64,000 bases of DNA from NCBI RefSeq assembly GCF_039631355.1, contig NZ_JBDIVF010000011.1, positions 1-64,000 on the forward strand, given 5' to 3'. Every line of letters begins with the position of its first letter. Position 1 is the first letter of the stretch. Under the pieces are notes generated by a model. That model searched no databases, was not told the DNA's origin, and saw only the letters and a list, made by a program, of their open reading frames with translations. Position numbers and translations under genes: made by a program. Below are positions 27,831 through 36,851 of the stretch, piece by piece. This DNA comes from Uliginosibacterium paludis (lineage in GTDB: Bacteria > Pseudomonadota > Gammaproteobacteria > Burkholderiales > Rhodocyclaceae).

Positions 27831-28598
27831 TTAATTGGTGCAGGTGATGTCTTCGTGGAAGTACTTCTCGGAGATCGCCTTGAGCGTTCCGTCAGCCTTC
27901 AGGGCCGCCAGCGCCTTGTTCAGTTCGGCGTTGAGTTCGGCGTTGCCTTTCTTGTGGACCATGGCGATGCGCTCGATGAAGAGCATGTCGCCCGCCTTCA
28001 GGCCCTTGGCGTTGCTCTTGGAGAGTGCTTCCTTGGCCACGAAGCGGTCAGTCACCCATGCGTCCACGCGGCCACCCATCAGCGCCTGGAGGGCGTCGGT
28101 GTCCTTCGAGTAGGTCTTGACTTCCTTGGTGCCGCCGACCTTCTTGGCTGCGTCGGCATAGGTCGTGGAGAGCTGCACGCCCAGCGTCTTGCCGGCGAGC
28201 TGGTCGGCCTTGAGCGGGCCGTCAGCCTTGGCGACCAGCTGGCCGCCGGAGCAGTAGTGCGGGCTCGTGAAGTCCACCGACTTCAGGCGTTCCTCGGTGA
28301 TGCCGTGGCTGGCGATGGCCACATCGAAGCGATCCTGGCGGATGCTGGCGATCTGGGAGTCGAACGGCAGTGCGCTCCACTTCACCTTCAGGCCGAGATT
28401 CTTGGCGACGGCTTCCAGAACGTCGATCTCGTAGCCGGTGAGCTTGGTGCCCTGATAGAAGTTGAAGGGGGGGTAAGCACCTTCACTGACGGCATTGATG
28501 GTGCCGGACTTCTTGATCGTGGCCCAGTCGCGAGCCTGAGCTCCGACAGTGACGAGGGCCAGTCCGAGGGCAAGCGCAATGGTGGTGGTCGCACGCAT
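27831..28598 (-). CDS. Polar amino-acid ABC transporter, substrate-binding protein
   Basis: Encodes 255 residues. The signal peptide MRATTTIALALGLALVTVGA ends at AQA, followed by the periplasmic binding protein family 3 fold: AYPPFNFYQGTKLTGYEIDV, DVAIASHGITEERLKSVDFT, LAGKTLGVQLSTTYAD and GRVDAWVTDRFVA. A C-terminal cysteine (ITCTN) and another in HYCSGG may form a disulfide. The start is uncertain: ATGs at 28598 and 28610 are both possible; the first gives the cleaner signal. It is the first gene of the transporter operon. An acidic or polar amino acid is the likely ligand. Confidence 0.92.
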   Translation of the reverse strand: MRATTTIALALGLALVTVGAQARDWATIKKSGTINAVSEGAYPPFNFYQGTKLTGYEIDVLEAVAKNLGLKVKWSALPFDSQIASIRQDRFDVAIASHGITEERLKSVDFTSPHYCSGGQLVAKADGPLKADQLAGKTLGVQLSTTYADAAKKVGGTKEVKTYSKDTDALQALMGGRVDAWVTDRFVAKEALSKSNAKGLKAGDMLFIERIAMVHKKGNAELNAELNKALAALKADGTLKAISEKYFHEDITCTN

Positions 28599-28796
28599 GA
28601 AGGTTTGCATCTCCAGTAAAGGTAAGGAAAACGAACTAAAGCAGGCCATCAATGCTATGGAAAACGATAGACGCTGTCCATGCGTACAGCCAGCAGTTCC
28701 TGCCTATACTTGACATGCAACAGGGTATATAGCTTCCGCACCTGTCATGAAGGGGCGGGAAGCCAGCCCTGTCTGCCCGGAAACCGGTCCTCCGGG

Positions 28797-28952
28797 TCAG
28801 CGGGGAAATTGTTCGTGATAGGCGAACACCCCTATTGCCGCAACGGCATAAGGGAGAAGTGTGACGCAGACGGAAAACAGGAGTTTTCCAGCACGCTCGG
28901 AGAGCTGCAGATGGAAGGCGTGGCTGGGGTGAGCGGGAACGGCGAGTTTCAT
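28797..28952 (-). CDS. Possible small membrane protein
   Basis: A 51-codon frame starting ATG at 28952, preceded by CGGAGATCAAC (GGAG, 6-nt spacer). The product begins MKLAVPAHPSHAFHLQLSER and has one hydrophobic helix (LLFSVCVTLLPYAVAAIGVF) near the C-terminus, followed by HEQFPR. It lies in the 650-bp gap between the transporter operon and a divergent LysR gene. No homologue is recognised. Support is the site, the frame and the helix only. Confidence 0.35.
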   Translation of the reverse strand: MKLAVPAHPSHAFHLQLSERAGKLLFSVCVTLLPYAVAAIGVFAYHEQFPR

Positions 28953-29036
28953 GTTGATCTCCGTGATTTCAGGCGTGCAGCGCTCCCTCCGCGCAAGAGG
29001 CGGGTTTGGCGGAACGTGCGGGAGTAAAGGGCGTGT

Positions 29037-29168
29037 TCAGGCGCGGGACGATGGCTCAGGGCACATCGGGCTGTCGCGGAAGGACAGCTCCAGGGGCATG
29101 CACGCAAGGAGACCGGAAAAATCCGCCAGGCGCCTTGCGTTTGCCCCGCCGTGATTGCGGTTGGACAT
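29037..29168 (-). CDS. Possible small protein
   Basis: A 43-codon frame starting ATG at 29168 after a strong AGAGGTGA site (4-nt spacer). The product begins MSNRNHGGANARRLADFSGL and holds two cysteines (ACM and MCP). It is divergent from the LysR gene whose start is 90 bp away, and the frame of 28797-28952 follows 84 bp downstream. No homologue recognised; it could equally be a leader peptide or chance. Confidence 0.28.
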   Translation of the reverse strand: MSNRNHGGANARRLADFSGLLACMPLELSFRDSPMCPEPSSRA

Positions 29169-29257
29169 GGGGTCACCTCTTGGGTTGGCTATGTGCTTGA
29201 ACTATAAGTGAGCTTATGGTCGAATAGGCCTAATTCATTGTTCGACTGGAATGAACA
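29169..29257. promoter_or_regulatory. Divergent intergenic region with dyads next to the LysR gene
   Basis: ATAAGTGAGCTTAT (29204-29217) is a short dyad, and GAATAGGCCTAATTC (29222-29236) is a second one centred on AGGCCT. Their position between a LysR gene and a divergent frame fits a LysR operator and promoter region, but no binding site can be proved from sequence. Confidence 0.35.
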
Positions 29258-30181
29258 GTGCGCAGCCTCAGGCATTTCAATGAACTGCAGACATTTCTGG
29301 TCGTGGCCGAGCTCGGCTCCTTCTCGGCTGCAGCCAAGCGGCTCGGACTTGCCCGCTCGACCGTCAGCACGCAGATCCAGGCACTGGAGCGGGTGCTGGG
29401 CTTTCCGCTCTTCCTGCGGACCACGCGGCATGTATCGCTGACCGCCGATGGCGAGCGCTACGCCACCCGTGCAGCGGTGCTTGTCAGCGGGCTGGAGGAG
29501 CTGACGGCCGAGTTCTCGCAGCGTGCCGGCCGGGTGGCGGGGCGGCTGCATGTGCAGATGACCGAATCCATCGCCAATACTCTGGTGCTGCCGCGCATGG
29601 CCGAATTTCTGCGCGCCTACCCTGATCTGGCTCTGCGCATTTCGCTTTCCGAACGGGCGCCGGATCTGGCCGAGGAGGGCATCGATGTGGCGCTGCGGCT
29701 TTCCGACAACAAGGATTCAGCCTATCGCTACAAGCGTTTCGGCCAGGTCAGCTTCGTCATGGTGGCGAGCCCGGCCTATCTGGCCCGGTTCGGCGTGCCG
29801 CGTCATCCGAACGATCTGCTGCGTCATCAGACCATTGACTTCTTCGACGGCGATGCCGGGCGCGCGATCGACTATGTGCTGGTGAAGGGGCGCGAGAGCA
29901 TCACGGTGGCCGCCGATGGAGACCTGGCGGTGGACAACGCACGGGCCGGGCTCACCTGTGCACTCGCGGGGCTCGGGATCTATGAGGACTTCGATTTCCT
30001 GCTGCGCCCGCACCTGGCCGAAGGCAAACTGGTGCACGTGCTGCCGGACTGGCGACGGCCTGGTCCGGCGGTGGTGGCGCTCTACCCCAGTGGACACCAG
30101 AACTCCGCCCCGGTGCGCGCTTTCCTCCGGTTTCTTGACATGGTGCTGAGTCCGGCCCTCAAAGGCGGTGTGGCGGCCTGA
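29258..30181 (+). CDS. LysR family transcriptional regulator
   Basis: Encodes 307 residues from a GTG start; an in-frame stop at 29252 excludes longer forms. The helix-turn-helix is within NELQTFLVVAELGSFSAAAK and RLGLARSTVSTQIQALERVL. A LysR effector domain follows from about 90 (GRLHVQMTESIANTLVLPRM, then LRISLSERAPDLAEEGIDVA and the GLGIYEDFDFLLRPHLAEG region). It is divergent from two possible small frames and from the amino-acid transporter operon, which it may control; this is inference. Confidence 0.92.
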   Translation: MRSLRHFNELQTFLVVAELGSFSAAAKRLGLARSTVSTQIQALERVLGFPLFLRTTRHVSLTADGERYATRAAVLVSGLEELTAEFSQRAGRVAGRLHVQMTESIANTLVLPRMAEFLRAYPDLALRISLSERAPDLAEEGIDVALRLSDNKDSAYRYKRFGQVSFVMVASPAYLARFGVPRHPNDLLRHQTIDFFDGDAGRAIDYVLVKGRESITVAADGDLAVDNARAGLTCALAGLGIYEDFDFLLRPHLAEGKLVHVLPDWRRPGPAVVALYPSGHQNSAPVRAFLRFLDMVLSPALKGGVAA

Positions 30182-30212
30182 AATCCGGTATCTTTGCTGT
30201 TGCTCCTTTCCC

Positions 30213-32864
30213 ATGATCTCTGGCCCAATGGCAGGAAAGCTCACCCGCTCCGCACTTCTGCTTCTTGTCATCGCGTGTTTCGTGCTGGTGAGCATTGGCG
30301 GCCTGATCGCCTGGAACAGCATCCGCACTGATGTGGATGGCATGAACCGGCGCGCCCTGCCGGCGCTGATCGCAGCGTCCGACATCGGTGCCGATTACCG
30401 TGAGCTTCGCAATCTGGTGCAGAGCCTGGCGCAGGAGCCGGATAGCGGTCGGCGCAAGGATCTGGGCGAGCGCATGGATGCCGTCCAGCAGCATCTGCTG
30501 GGCGCATTCAGTGCTCTTCGCGGTCTGGGCATGGCGACTCCCGCACTGGATGAAATCGCCGCGGCCTACCTCGGGGCGCTGGAGCGCACGCGCGAGGCGG
30601 CACGCGCCGGTGTGGCGGATCAGGCCCAGGCGCTGGTGTACGCGGCCCTGATTCCGGCCGAGCACAATCTGCAACTCTATGTCGAGAAGGTGCGCGAGAA
30701 CATCCAGGCACAGCAGCGGGCAGTGGACCAGAGTCTGAGCCTGGGCGGTGCCCGTCTGCTGGGCTACAGCGTGCTTTGCATGTGCTTCGGCCTGGTGCTG
30801 TGGACAGCCCTGATGCCTCCGGTGGCCGCACTCCTGCCGACCGGGGAAGATCTCTTCGTGTCTCGCGAGATTGCCGCGGTGATGTATGGCTTCACCGGGG
30901 CGGTGCTCTCGGCCTCCCTGATTGCTTCGGGCGCCTTGCTGGTCATCTTTCTCGATCATCCGGCCCGCCCGCTGCTCTATTGCTGGTGGGCGCTCTCGCT
31001 TGGTGTGCTGCTCGCACGCGGCATCAACTATCTGCGCTGGCGAGCGCGCCGCGACACCGCCTTCGACGGAGCGGCGGCGATCCGCAGTTTCGGGGCCGGC
31101 AGTCTGGCGTCGGCGATGGTCTGGGCGGCGTTTCCGGTGATGTTCTTCTCCGAGGCGAACCCGGTCCAGCGGATGGCCATGGCCTTCGTGTTTGCCGCGA
31201 TGGCCGGTGGCGGCGCGCTGATCCTGGCCCCCACGCGCAAGATTTCGCTGATCTACCTTTCGCTGCTGCTTGTTCCCCAGATCGCCCTGTTCGGGTTTGC
31301 CGGCACGCGCATGGATCTCACCGTGGCCATCCTCAGCTTCGGCATGCTGTTGATGCTGGCGCATTCGGCGGTGGCCGCGCGCCAGACGACGACCACGGCA
31401 CTCAAGCTGAGCCGTGAGAACCGCCGCCTGGCTGAGGAGTCCGTGGCACGCCAGCAGGCGCTGCAGAAACTCAATCTGACTCTGGAAGACCGCGTACGCG
31501 AGCGGACGACCCAGCTCGAACGCGAAGTGGATGCGCGCGAGAGCTATGCCGCCCAGTTGCAGGAGCTGGCCTTGCGTGATCCGCTCACCGGCTTGCTCAA
31601 CCGCCGCGCGCTGGCCGAGCAGATGCCGGCCATGCTGGCACGGGCATCCAAGTCGGGCGCCGGCGTGCAGATCCTGTTCATCGACCTCGACCGCTTCAAG
31701 GATGTGAATGACGTCCAGGGCCACTATGTGGGTGACCAGGTGTTGCTGGAGCTTGCCCGCCGCCTTCGCCGGACCCTGCCTGATAGCGCGCTGGTGGCAC
31801 GCTGGGGCGGCGACGAGTTCCTGGTTGCGGTGCCGGGGGGCGTCAGCCTGAATCATGCCGGCGCGATCCGCGCCGCGATCATGGAGCCGGTGAGCGTGCG
31901 CGAACACGAGGTGCGGCTCGATGCCAGCATCGGCATCTCGCTGTTTCCCTCGCAGGGCGAAAACGTCGAGGTGCTGGTACGGCAGGCCGACGTTGCGATG
32001 TACCAGGTCAAGCTCAAGGGGCGCTCCGGTGCGCTGGTCTATCACCCCGAGATGGGCGAGGCGCTGCGCCGCCGTCATGAGCTGGGGCAGGCGCTGCGCG
32101 AAGCGCTGGCGAACGACTGGATGAACATCGCCTACCAGCCGGTCGTGCCGGAGGCAGATGGCCACGTGCTCAAGATGGAAGCGCTGCTGCGCTGGACCCA
32201 TCCGCAGCGCGGCATGATTTCGCCGGCCGAGTTCGTGCCGGTCGCAGAGGATGCCGGCCTGATCGGCAAGCTCGGCCACTGGTGCCTGAATCAGGCCTGC
32301 TGCGAGGCAGCGCGCTGGGAGGGTGATGTCATCGTGGCGGTCAATGTGTCGGCTCTGCAGGCGATGTCGGGCGAGCTGCTCGGCAATGTGGCCGATGCGC
32401 TGGCGGTCAGCGGGCTGCCACCGCATCGCCTCGAGCTCGAGCTTACCGAGAGCGTGTTCGCTCATGATTTCGCCGCGATTGCCAGGGTGTTCGGCGCGCT
32501 GAGGGAGATGGGCGTGCGCATCGCGATCGACGATTTCGGCACCGGCTACTCGTCGCTCTCCTATCTCTATCGCCTGCCGATTGACGGCATCAAGATCGAC
32601 CGAAGTTTCGTGCGGGATGTGGAGCACTCGGGTGAGCAGTTGCTGCGGGCCATCCTGGGCATGGCCCGCGGGCTGGGCTTCACGGTGGTCGCGGAAGGCG
32701 TCGAAACCCCGACGCAGCGGCAGATGCTGCGGCGCATGTCGGTGGATTACATCCAGGGCAGCTGTCATTCCGTGCCGCTCCAGCCCGAAGCGGCTGCTGC
32801 CTGGATTGCCGAGTATCAGTCCCGCGCGGCAGAGCCTTGCCTGTCGGATGATGCCCTGCACTGA
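30213..32864 (+). CDS. Membrane GGDEF-EAL cyclic di-GMP protein
   Basis: Encodes 883 residues from the ATG at 30213 (30228 is also possible; neither has a clear ribosome site). One N-terminal helix and a periplasmic segment of about 150 residues lead to seven more membrane helices (to about residue 390). A coiled coil, a GGDEF domain (GGDEF 532-536, in VARWGGDEFLVAVPGG) and an EAL domain (EAL 656-658) follow. EAL catalytic residues look complete: NVSALQ, ELTES, IDDFGTGYSSL, KIDRSFV and VVAEGVET. The product-inhibition site RxxD before GGDEF is replaced by PDSA. It could make and degrade c-di-GMP. It starts 32 bp after the LysR gene. Confidence 0.93.
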   Translation: MISGPMAGKLTRSALLLLVIACFVLVSIGGLIAWNSIRTDVDGMNRRALPALIAASDIGADYRELRNLVQSLAQEPDSGRRKDLGERMDAVQQHLLGAFSALRGLGMATPALDEIAAAYLGALERTREAARAGVADQAQALVYAALIPAEHNLQLYVEKVRENIQAQQRAVDQSLSLGGARLLGYSVLCMCFGLVLWTALMPPVAALLPTGEDLFVSREIAAVMYGFTGAVLSASLIASGALLVIFLDHPARPLLYCWWALSLGVLLARGINYLRWRARRDTAFDGAAAIRSFGAGSLASAMVWAAFPVMFFSEANPVQRMAMAFVFAAMAGGGALILAPTRKISLIYLSLLLVPQIALFGFAGTRMDLTVAILSFGMLLMLAHSAVAARQTTTTALKLSRENRRLAEESVARQQALQKLNLTLEDRVRERTTQLEREVDARESYAAQLQELALRDPLTGLLNRRALAEQMPAMLARASKSGAGVQILFIDLDRFKDVNDVQGHYVGDQVLLELARRLRRTLPDSALVARWGGDEFLVAVPGGVSLNHAGAIRAAIMEPVSVREHEVRLDASIGISLFPSQGENVEVLVRQADVAMYQVKLKGRSGALVYHPEMGEALRRRHELGQALREALANDWMNIAYQPVVPEADGHVLKMEALLRWTHPQRGMISPAEFVPVAEDAGLIGKLGHWCLNQACCEAARWEGDVIVAVNVSALQAMSGELLGNVADALAVSGLPPHRLELELTESVFAHDFAAIARVFGALREMGVRIAIDDFGTGYSSLSYLYRLPIDGIKIDRSFVRDVEHSGEQLLRAILGMARGLGFTVVAEGVETPTQRQMLRRMSVDYIQGSCHSVPLQPEAAAAWIAEYQSRAAEPCLSDDALH

Positions 32865-33019
32865 GCGGAGAGCCCGGACGAGAGGATGTTTGATGCTGAT
32901 TTCGGGATAATCAATCCTGATTTTGCATCTTTATCTCGATTTTTAGTGAGCCTAAAGTGGAGCACATGCCGGGCCGGGAAGCGGACGGCAAGACCACCAC
33001 ACTTTCTGGAGCTCACATC

Positions 33020-33394
33020 ATGGAACGCTATTCTCACCTCGCCGGCCGCATCCTGCTGGCGCTCATCTTTGTCCTCTCCGGCTTCGGCAAGCTGACCGAC
33101 CCAGCCGGCACCGCGGGCTACATGAAGGCGATGGGCGTGCCCACGCTGCTGCTCTGGCCGACCGTGGCGCTTGAACTGCTGGGCGGCATCGCCATCGTGC
33201 TGGGCTTCCAGACCCGCCTGGTTGCCGTCGCGCTCGCCGGCTTCAGCATCGTCAGCGCCGTGATCTTCCACAGCAATTTCGGCGACCAGATGCAGATGAT
33301 CAATTTCCTCAAGAATCTGGCCATGGCTGGAGGCTTTCTTCACCTGGCCAGTACCGGCGCCATCGGGTTCAGCCTCGATACGCGCAAGGCCTGA
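33020..33394 (+). CDS. DoxX family membrane protein
   Basis: Encodes 124 residues. Four membrane helices are visible and the family motif GRILLALIFVLSGFGKLTDP is at the start. LLLWPTVALELLGGIAIVLG is the second helix pair. The ATG at 33020 follows CTGGAG with a 9-nt spacer. YphA/DoxX proteins are small inner membrane proteins of uncertain role, in some species linked to thiosulfate or oxidative stress. It ends in a strong terminator. Confidence 0.9.
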   Translation: MERYSHLAGRILLALIFVLSGFGKLTDPAGTAGYMKAMGVPTLLLWPTVALELLGGIAIVLGFQTRLVAVALAGFSIVSAVIFHSNFGDQMQMINFLKNLAMAGGFLHLASTGAIGFSLDTRKA

Positions 33395-33413
33395 AGCAGT
33401 CCCGCCTGCAAAA

Positions 33414-33440
33414 GAAAGCCCGGCGCCAGGCCGGGCTTTC
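33414..33440. terminator. Bidirectional stem-loop terminator
   Basis: GAAAGCCCGG, loop CGCCAGG, CCGGGCTTTC: a perfect 10-bp stem between the ends of the doxX-like gene (plus) and pepN (minus). T-rich on the plus-strand side (GCTTTCTGCTG). Confidence 0.85.
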
Positions 33441-33460
33441 TGCTGTCTGCCGCGCCGGAT

Positions 33461-36148
33461 TCAGGCTTCGAGCGCCTTGCCGACCACCTCGGCCACATCG
33501 GCCGAGAGGCTGGATGCTGCACGGATGCGTTCGAGCTGCTGGCGTGCCAGGGCCTGGCGCGCGGGGTCGAACTTTCTCCAGCGGTCGAAACAGCGCGCGA
33601 TGCGTGAGGCCACCTGCGGGTTCATCGGATCGAGCTGCAGGATCACGTCGGCCGCCAGCCGGTAGCCCTCGCCATCGGCCCCGTGGAAGTGCTTCGGGTT
33701 GGCGGCGCAGAAGGCGCGAACCAGCGCATAGACCTTGTTCGGGTTGCGGATGTCGAAGGCCGGGTGCGTCATCAGTGCGCGCACATCGGCCGTGGTGCCG
33801 GGCAGACGGGAGAGCGCCTGAACCTGCAGCCACTTGTCGACCACCAGCGCTTCGTCGCGCCACTTCGAATAGAAGCTGTCGAGCGCGACATGGCGGGCCG
33901 GAATGTCGAGGCTGGCGAGGCTGGCCAGCGCCGCGAAGGTGTCGGTCATGTTGCCGGCCTGCTCGAAGTGCCCCACGACCAGCGCCTGCGCGCCCGCTTC
34001 ATCGAGCTGGGCGAGATAGCTCAGGCAGGCGTTGCGGAGCGCCCGGCGCCCGGCCTGTTCACCTTCGGGTGAATAGGGCTCGTCGCTTGCGAGTTCGAGA
34101 TAGGCCGCCAGAAAGGCTTCGCGCAGCTCGCGGGCAAGGGTGCGCAGCAGCGTCATGCGGGCGCCGTGAATGGCGTCGGGATCGACCACTTCCATCTGTT
34201 CGGCGAGAACGTTTTCCGAGGGCGGATTGAGCGCCTCGGCCACCAGGGCCGGATCGCCGCCTTCAACGAAGGCCGAGCCCAGCAGGCGAGCCAGGGCGGT
34301 GATGTAGTCCTGCGGGATCCAGTCGTTCGTGGTCTTGCCGGCCTGGATTGCGGCCACGCCTTCGAGCAGGATGCCGGTGGCCAGCCGCTGACCGGCTTCC
34401 CAGCGATTCACCGCATCGGTGTCGTAGGCCATCAGGTGGGTGAGCTGGGCGGTGCTGTACGGATAATCCAGCAGCACGGGCGCGGAAAATCCGCGCAGCA
34501 GCGAGGGCACCGGCTCGGTGGCGACGTCTTCGAAGACGAAGCGCTGCTGTGCTTCGCGCAACTCCAGCACGCGCTGCGTGCCCACGGGTGACGTTTCGCC
34601 TTCGAGGCGCAACGGCAACTCGCGGCCCTCGCCATCCAGCAGGCCGATCACGATGGGCAGGTGGTAGGGGCCGCGCGCTTGCGGCAGACCGTCCTTTGTC
34701 ATGCGTTCTTCATAGGGCGTGGCCGGGAACTGCTGCGTGACCTCGAGCGTGTAGCGGCGGGCGGCCGCATCGAACTGGCTGCGCACCACGAGTTTCGGCG
34801 TACCGGCCTGGTTGTACCAGCGCTGGAACTGGGCAAGATCCTTGCCGGAGGCGTCCTGCATGGCCGAGATGAAGTCCTCGCAGGTCACGGCCTGGCCGTC
34901 ATGGCGCTGGAAGTAGAGGTCCATGCCACGGCGGAACGCCTGCTTGCCGATCAGGGTGTGGATCATGCGGATCACTTCCGCACCCTTTTCATACACCGTG
35001 GCGGTGTAGAAGTTGTTGATCTCGGCGTAGCTGGCCGGGCGGATCGGGTGGGCCATCGGACCGGCATCCTCGGGGAACTGCGCGGCGCGCAGGCCGCGCA
35101 CTTCCTGGATGCGGGTCACGCCGGCCGAATGCATGTCCATGCCGAACTGCTGGTCGCGGAAAACGGTGAGGCCTTCCTTGAGCGAGAGCTGGAACCAGTC
35201 GCGGCAGGTCACGCGGTTGCCGGTCCAGTTGTGGAAGTACTCGTGCGCGACGACGCGGTCGATGTTCTGGTAGTCGGTGTCGGTGGCGGTGTCGGGGCGG
35301 GCGAGCACGTACTTGGTGTTGAAGATGTTCAGGCCCTTGTTTTCCATCGCCCCCATGTTGAAGTCGCCCACGGCAACGATCATGTAGTGGTCGAGGTCCA
35401 TTTCCAGACCGAACACGTCTTCATCCCACTTCATGCTCTTCTTGATCGCGGCCATCGCGTGATCGCACTGGTCGAGCTTGCCAGGCTCCACATACACCGC
35501 GCAGCGCACGCGGCGGCCGGAGGTGGTGACGTAATAGTCCTCCACCATGTCGAGCTTTGCGGCGACGCAGGCGAACAGGTAGGCGGGCTTTGCGAACGGG
35601 TCTTCCCAGGTGGCCCAGTGGCGGCCGTTGTCTTCGTCGCCCTGCGCCACCGGGTTGCCGTTGGCGAGCAGCACAGGGAAGCTGGCCTTGTCGGCATGCA
35701 GAGTGCATACGAACTTCGCCATCACGTCCGGACGGTCCGGGTAGTAGGTGATGCGGCGGAAGCCCTGTGCCTCGCACTGGGTGAAGTAGCCGTCCTTCGA
35801 GCGATACAGGCCGGAGAGCTGGGTGTTCTGGTCAGGATCGATGCGGACCACGGTTTCAAGCACGAAGGCATCCGGCACTTCGTCGATGACCAGAGTTTCG
35901 CCCTCGAGGCGCCAGGCGCTTGCGGTCAGCGGCTGGCCGTCGAGCGAGAGGGATTCGAGTTGCAGGTCTTCGCCGTCGAGCTTCAGCGGGCCACCGGCCG
36001 AGACCGGGTTGCGCCGCATGGCCAGGCGCGCGGCCACGCGTGCAAAACCTGCATGGATGGAGATGTCGAGCGTGACCTGGTCCACCAGGCAGTTGGGCGG
36101 CGTGTAGTCCTTCAGATAGATCGTAGCGGGGGTATCAGCCATGGCCAT
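33461..36148 (-). CDS. pepN: Aminopeptidase N
   Basis: Encodes 895 residues, family M1 of the E. coli PepN type, removing N-terminal residues from peptides in the cytosol. GAMENKGLNIF (about 266-276) is the exopeptidase loop. The zinc site is HEYFH (302-306) with Glu 18 residues later in SLKEGLTVFRD. DUF3458 Ig-like and C-terminal helical domains complete it (NKVYALVRAFCAANPKHFHG). ATGs at 36148 and 36142 are both possible starts; neither has a strong ribosome site. It converges on the DoxX gene. Confidence 0.95.
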   Translation of the reverse strand: MAMADTPATIYLKDYTPPNCLVDQVTLDISIHAGFARVAARLAMRRNPVSAGGPLKLDGEDLQLESLSLDGQPLTASAWRLEGETLVIDEVPDAFVLETVVRIDPDQNTQLSGLYRSKDGYFTQCEAQGFRRITYYPDRPDVMAKFVCTLHADKASFPVLLANGNPVAQGDEDNGRHWATWEDPFAKPAYLFACVAAKLDMVEDYYVTTSGRRVRCAVYVEPGKLDQCDHAMAAIKKSMKWDEDVFGLEMDLDHYMIVAVGDFNMGAMENKGLNIFNTKYVLARPDTATDTDYQNIDRVVAHEYFHNWTGNRVTCRDWFQLSLKEGLTVFRDQQFGMDMHSAGVTRIQEVRGLRAAQFPEDAGPMAHPIRPASYAEINNFYTATVYEKGAEVIRMIHTLIGKQAFRRGMDLYFQRHDGQAVTCEDFISAMQDASGKDLAQFQRWYNQAGTPKLVVRSQFDAAARRYTLEVTQQFPATPYEERMTKDGLPQARGPYHLPIVIGLLDGEGRELPLRLEGETSPVGTQRVLELREAQQRFVFEDVATEPVPSLLRGFSAPVLLDYPYSTAQLTHLMAYDTDAVNRWEAGQRLATGILLEGVAAIQAGKTTNDWIPQDYITALARLLGSAFVEGGDPALVAEALNPPSENVLAEQMEVVDPDAIHGARMTLLRTLARELREAFLAAYLELASDEPYSPEGEQAGRRALRNACLSYLAQLDEAGAQALVVGHFEQAGNMTDTFAALASLASLDIPARHVALDSFYSKWRDEALVVDKWLQVQALSRLPGTTADVRALMTHPAFDIRNPNKVYALVRAFCAANPKHFHGADGEGYRLAADVILQLDPMNPQVASRIARCFDRWRKFDPARQALARQQLERIRAASSLSADVAEVVGKALEA

Positions 36149-36375
36149 TATCGGGAAAGTCGTTGGTGTGGCCCGAGTGTAGCCGAGAGCGCAGGCAGAC
36201 GGTCTGCGGGCAAGGGGCGCGTCGTGATGGCCACGCGTATTGCATGGATTTCTGGCCTGCATGTTGATGCCAATCAAGCGCCGGTGCGGCGGGTTATGCT
36301 TTGCTACACCTCACAACAATCACTGAGGTCAGTCCCTGAGCGGCTGCCCCGACTTCACACACCGAGAGCCTCGTC

Positions 36376-36789
36376 ATGAGAAAACTGAATCTTCGTCTGA
36401 AGCACCTTGCCCAGGAGCATCAGGCCGTCATGCACTTCATTTCAGCCGTGCGTGGCGCCAATCCCGAGAGCGAGGCCGATCTGCCGGAGGTGGTACGCCG
36501 GGTGCGCAAGGTGTTCGTGAGCGATCTCGATCCGCATTTCGTCGAGGAAGAGCGTTATGCGCTGCCGATGCTGCGCGAAGCCGGCCGCGACGATCTGGCC
36601 GACAAGGTGTTTGCGCAGCATGAAGCGATGCGGGCAATGGAAAAGGCGCTGGACAAGCCGACGACCGAAATGCTGGTCAAGTTCGTGCATCTGCTCGAGC
36701 AGCATGTGGAATTCGAGGAAAACGAAGTCTGGGACGTGCTCGACGTCGAGCTGGAAGCCCAGGCGCGGGCCGCCGCAACCGCCGGCTGA
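36376..36789 (+). CDS. Hemerythrin domain protein
   Basis: Encodes 137 residues, a four-helix HHE protein. Candidate diiron ligands lie in LAQEHQAVMHF, DPHFVEEERYALP, FAQHEAMRAM and LEQHVEFEENEVW. Family members bind oxygen or nitric oxide or store iron. There is no signal peptide. A terminator follows 16 bp after the stop. The upstream pepN is divergent. Confidence 0.9.
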   Translation: MRKLNLRLKHLAQEHQAVMHFISAVRGANPESEADLPEVVRRVRKVFVSDLDPHFVEEERYALPMLREAGRDDLADKVFAQHEAMRAMEKALDKPTTEMLVKFVHLLEQHVEFEENEVWDVLDVELEAQARAAATAG

Positions 36790-36805
36790 GCGCCAGCCGC
36801 GAGGC

Positions 36806-36838
36806 AAAAAAAGAGCGACCCGCGGGTCGCTCTTTTTT
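36806..36838. terminator. Bidirectional rho-independent terminator
   Basis: A7, GAGCGACCC, loop GC, GGGTCGCTC, T6: a 9-bp stem flanked by A and T tracts on both sides. It serves the hemerythrin gene on the plus strand and the KdgK-like gene on the minus strand. Confidence 0.95.
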
Positions 36839-36851
36839 CATGCGTTCGGCA

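Noticed and set aside
28680..29027. A 115-codon plus-strand frame in the gap before the LysR gene
   Set aside because: It has no ribosome site and no coding pattern, and it overlaps a minus-strand small frame with better signals.
30159..32861. A 900-codon minus-strand frame opposite the GGDEF-EAL gene
   Set aside because: The plus-strand frame has complete GGDEF and EAL motifs; the opposite frame has shadow composition and no motif.
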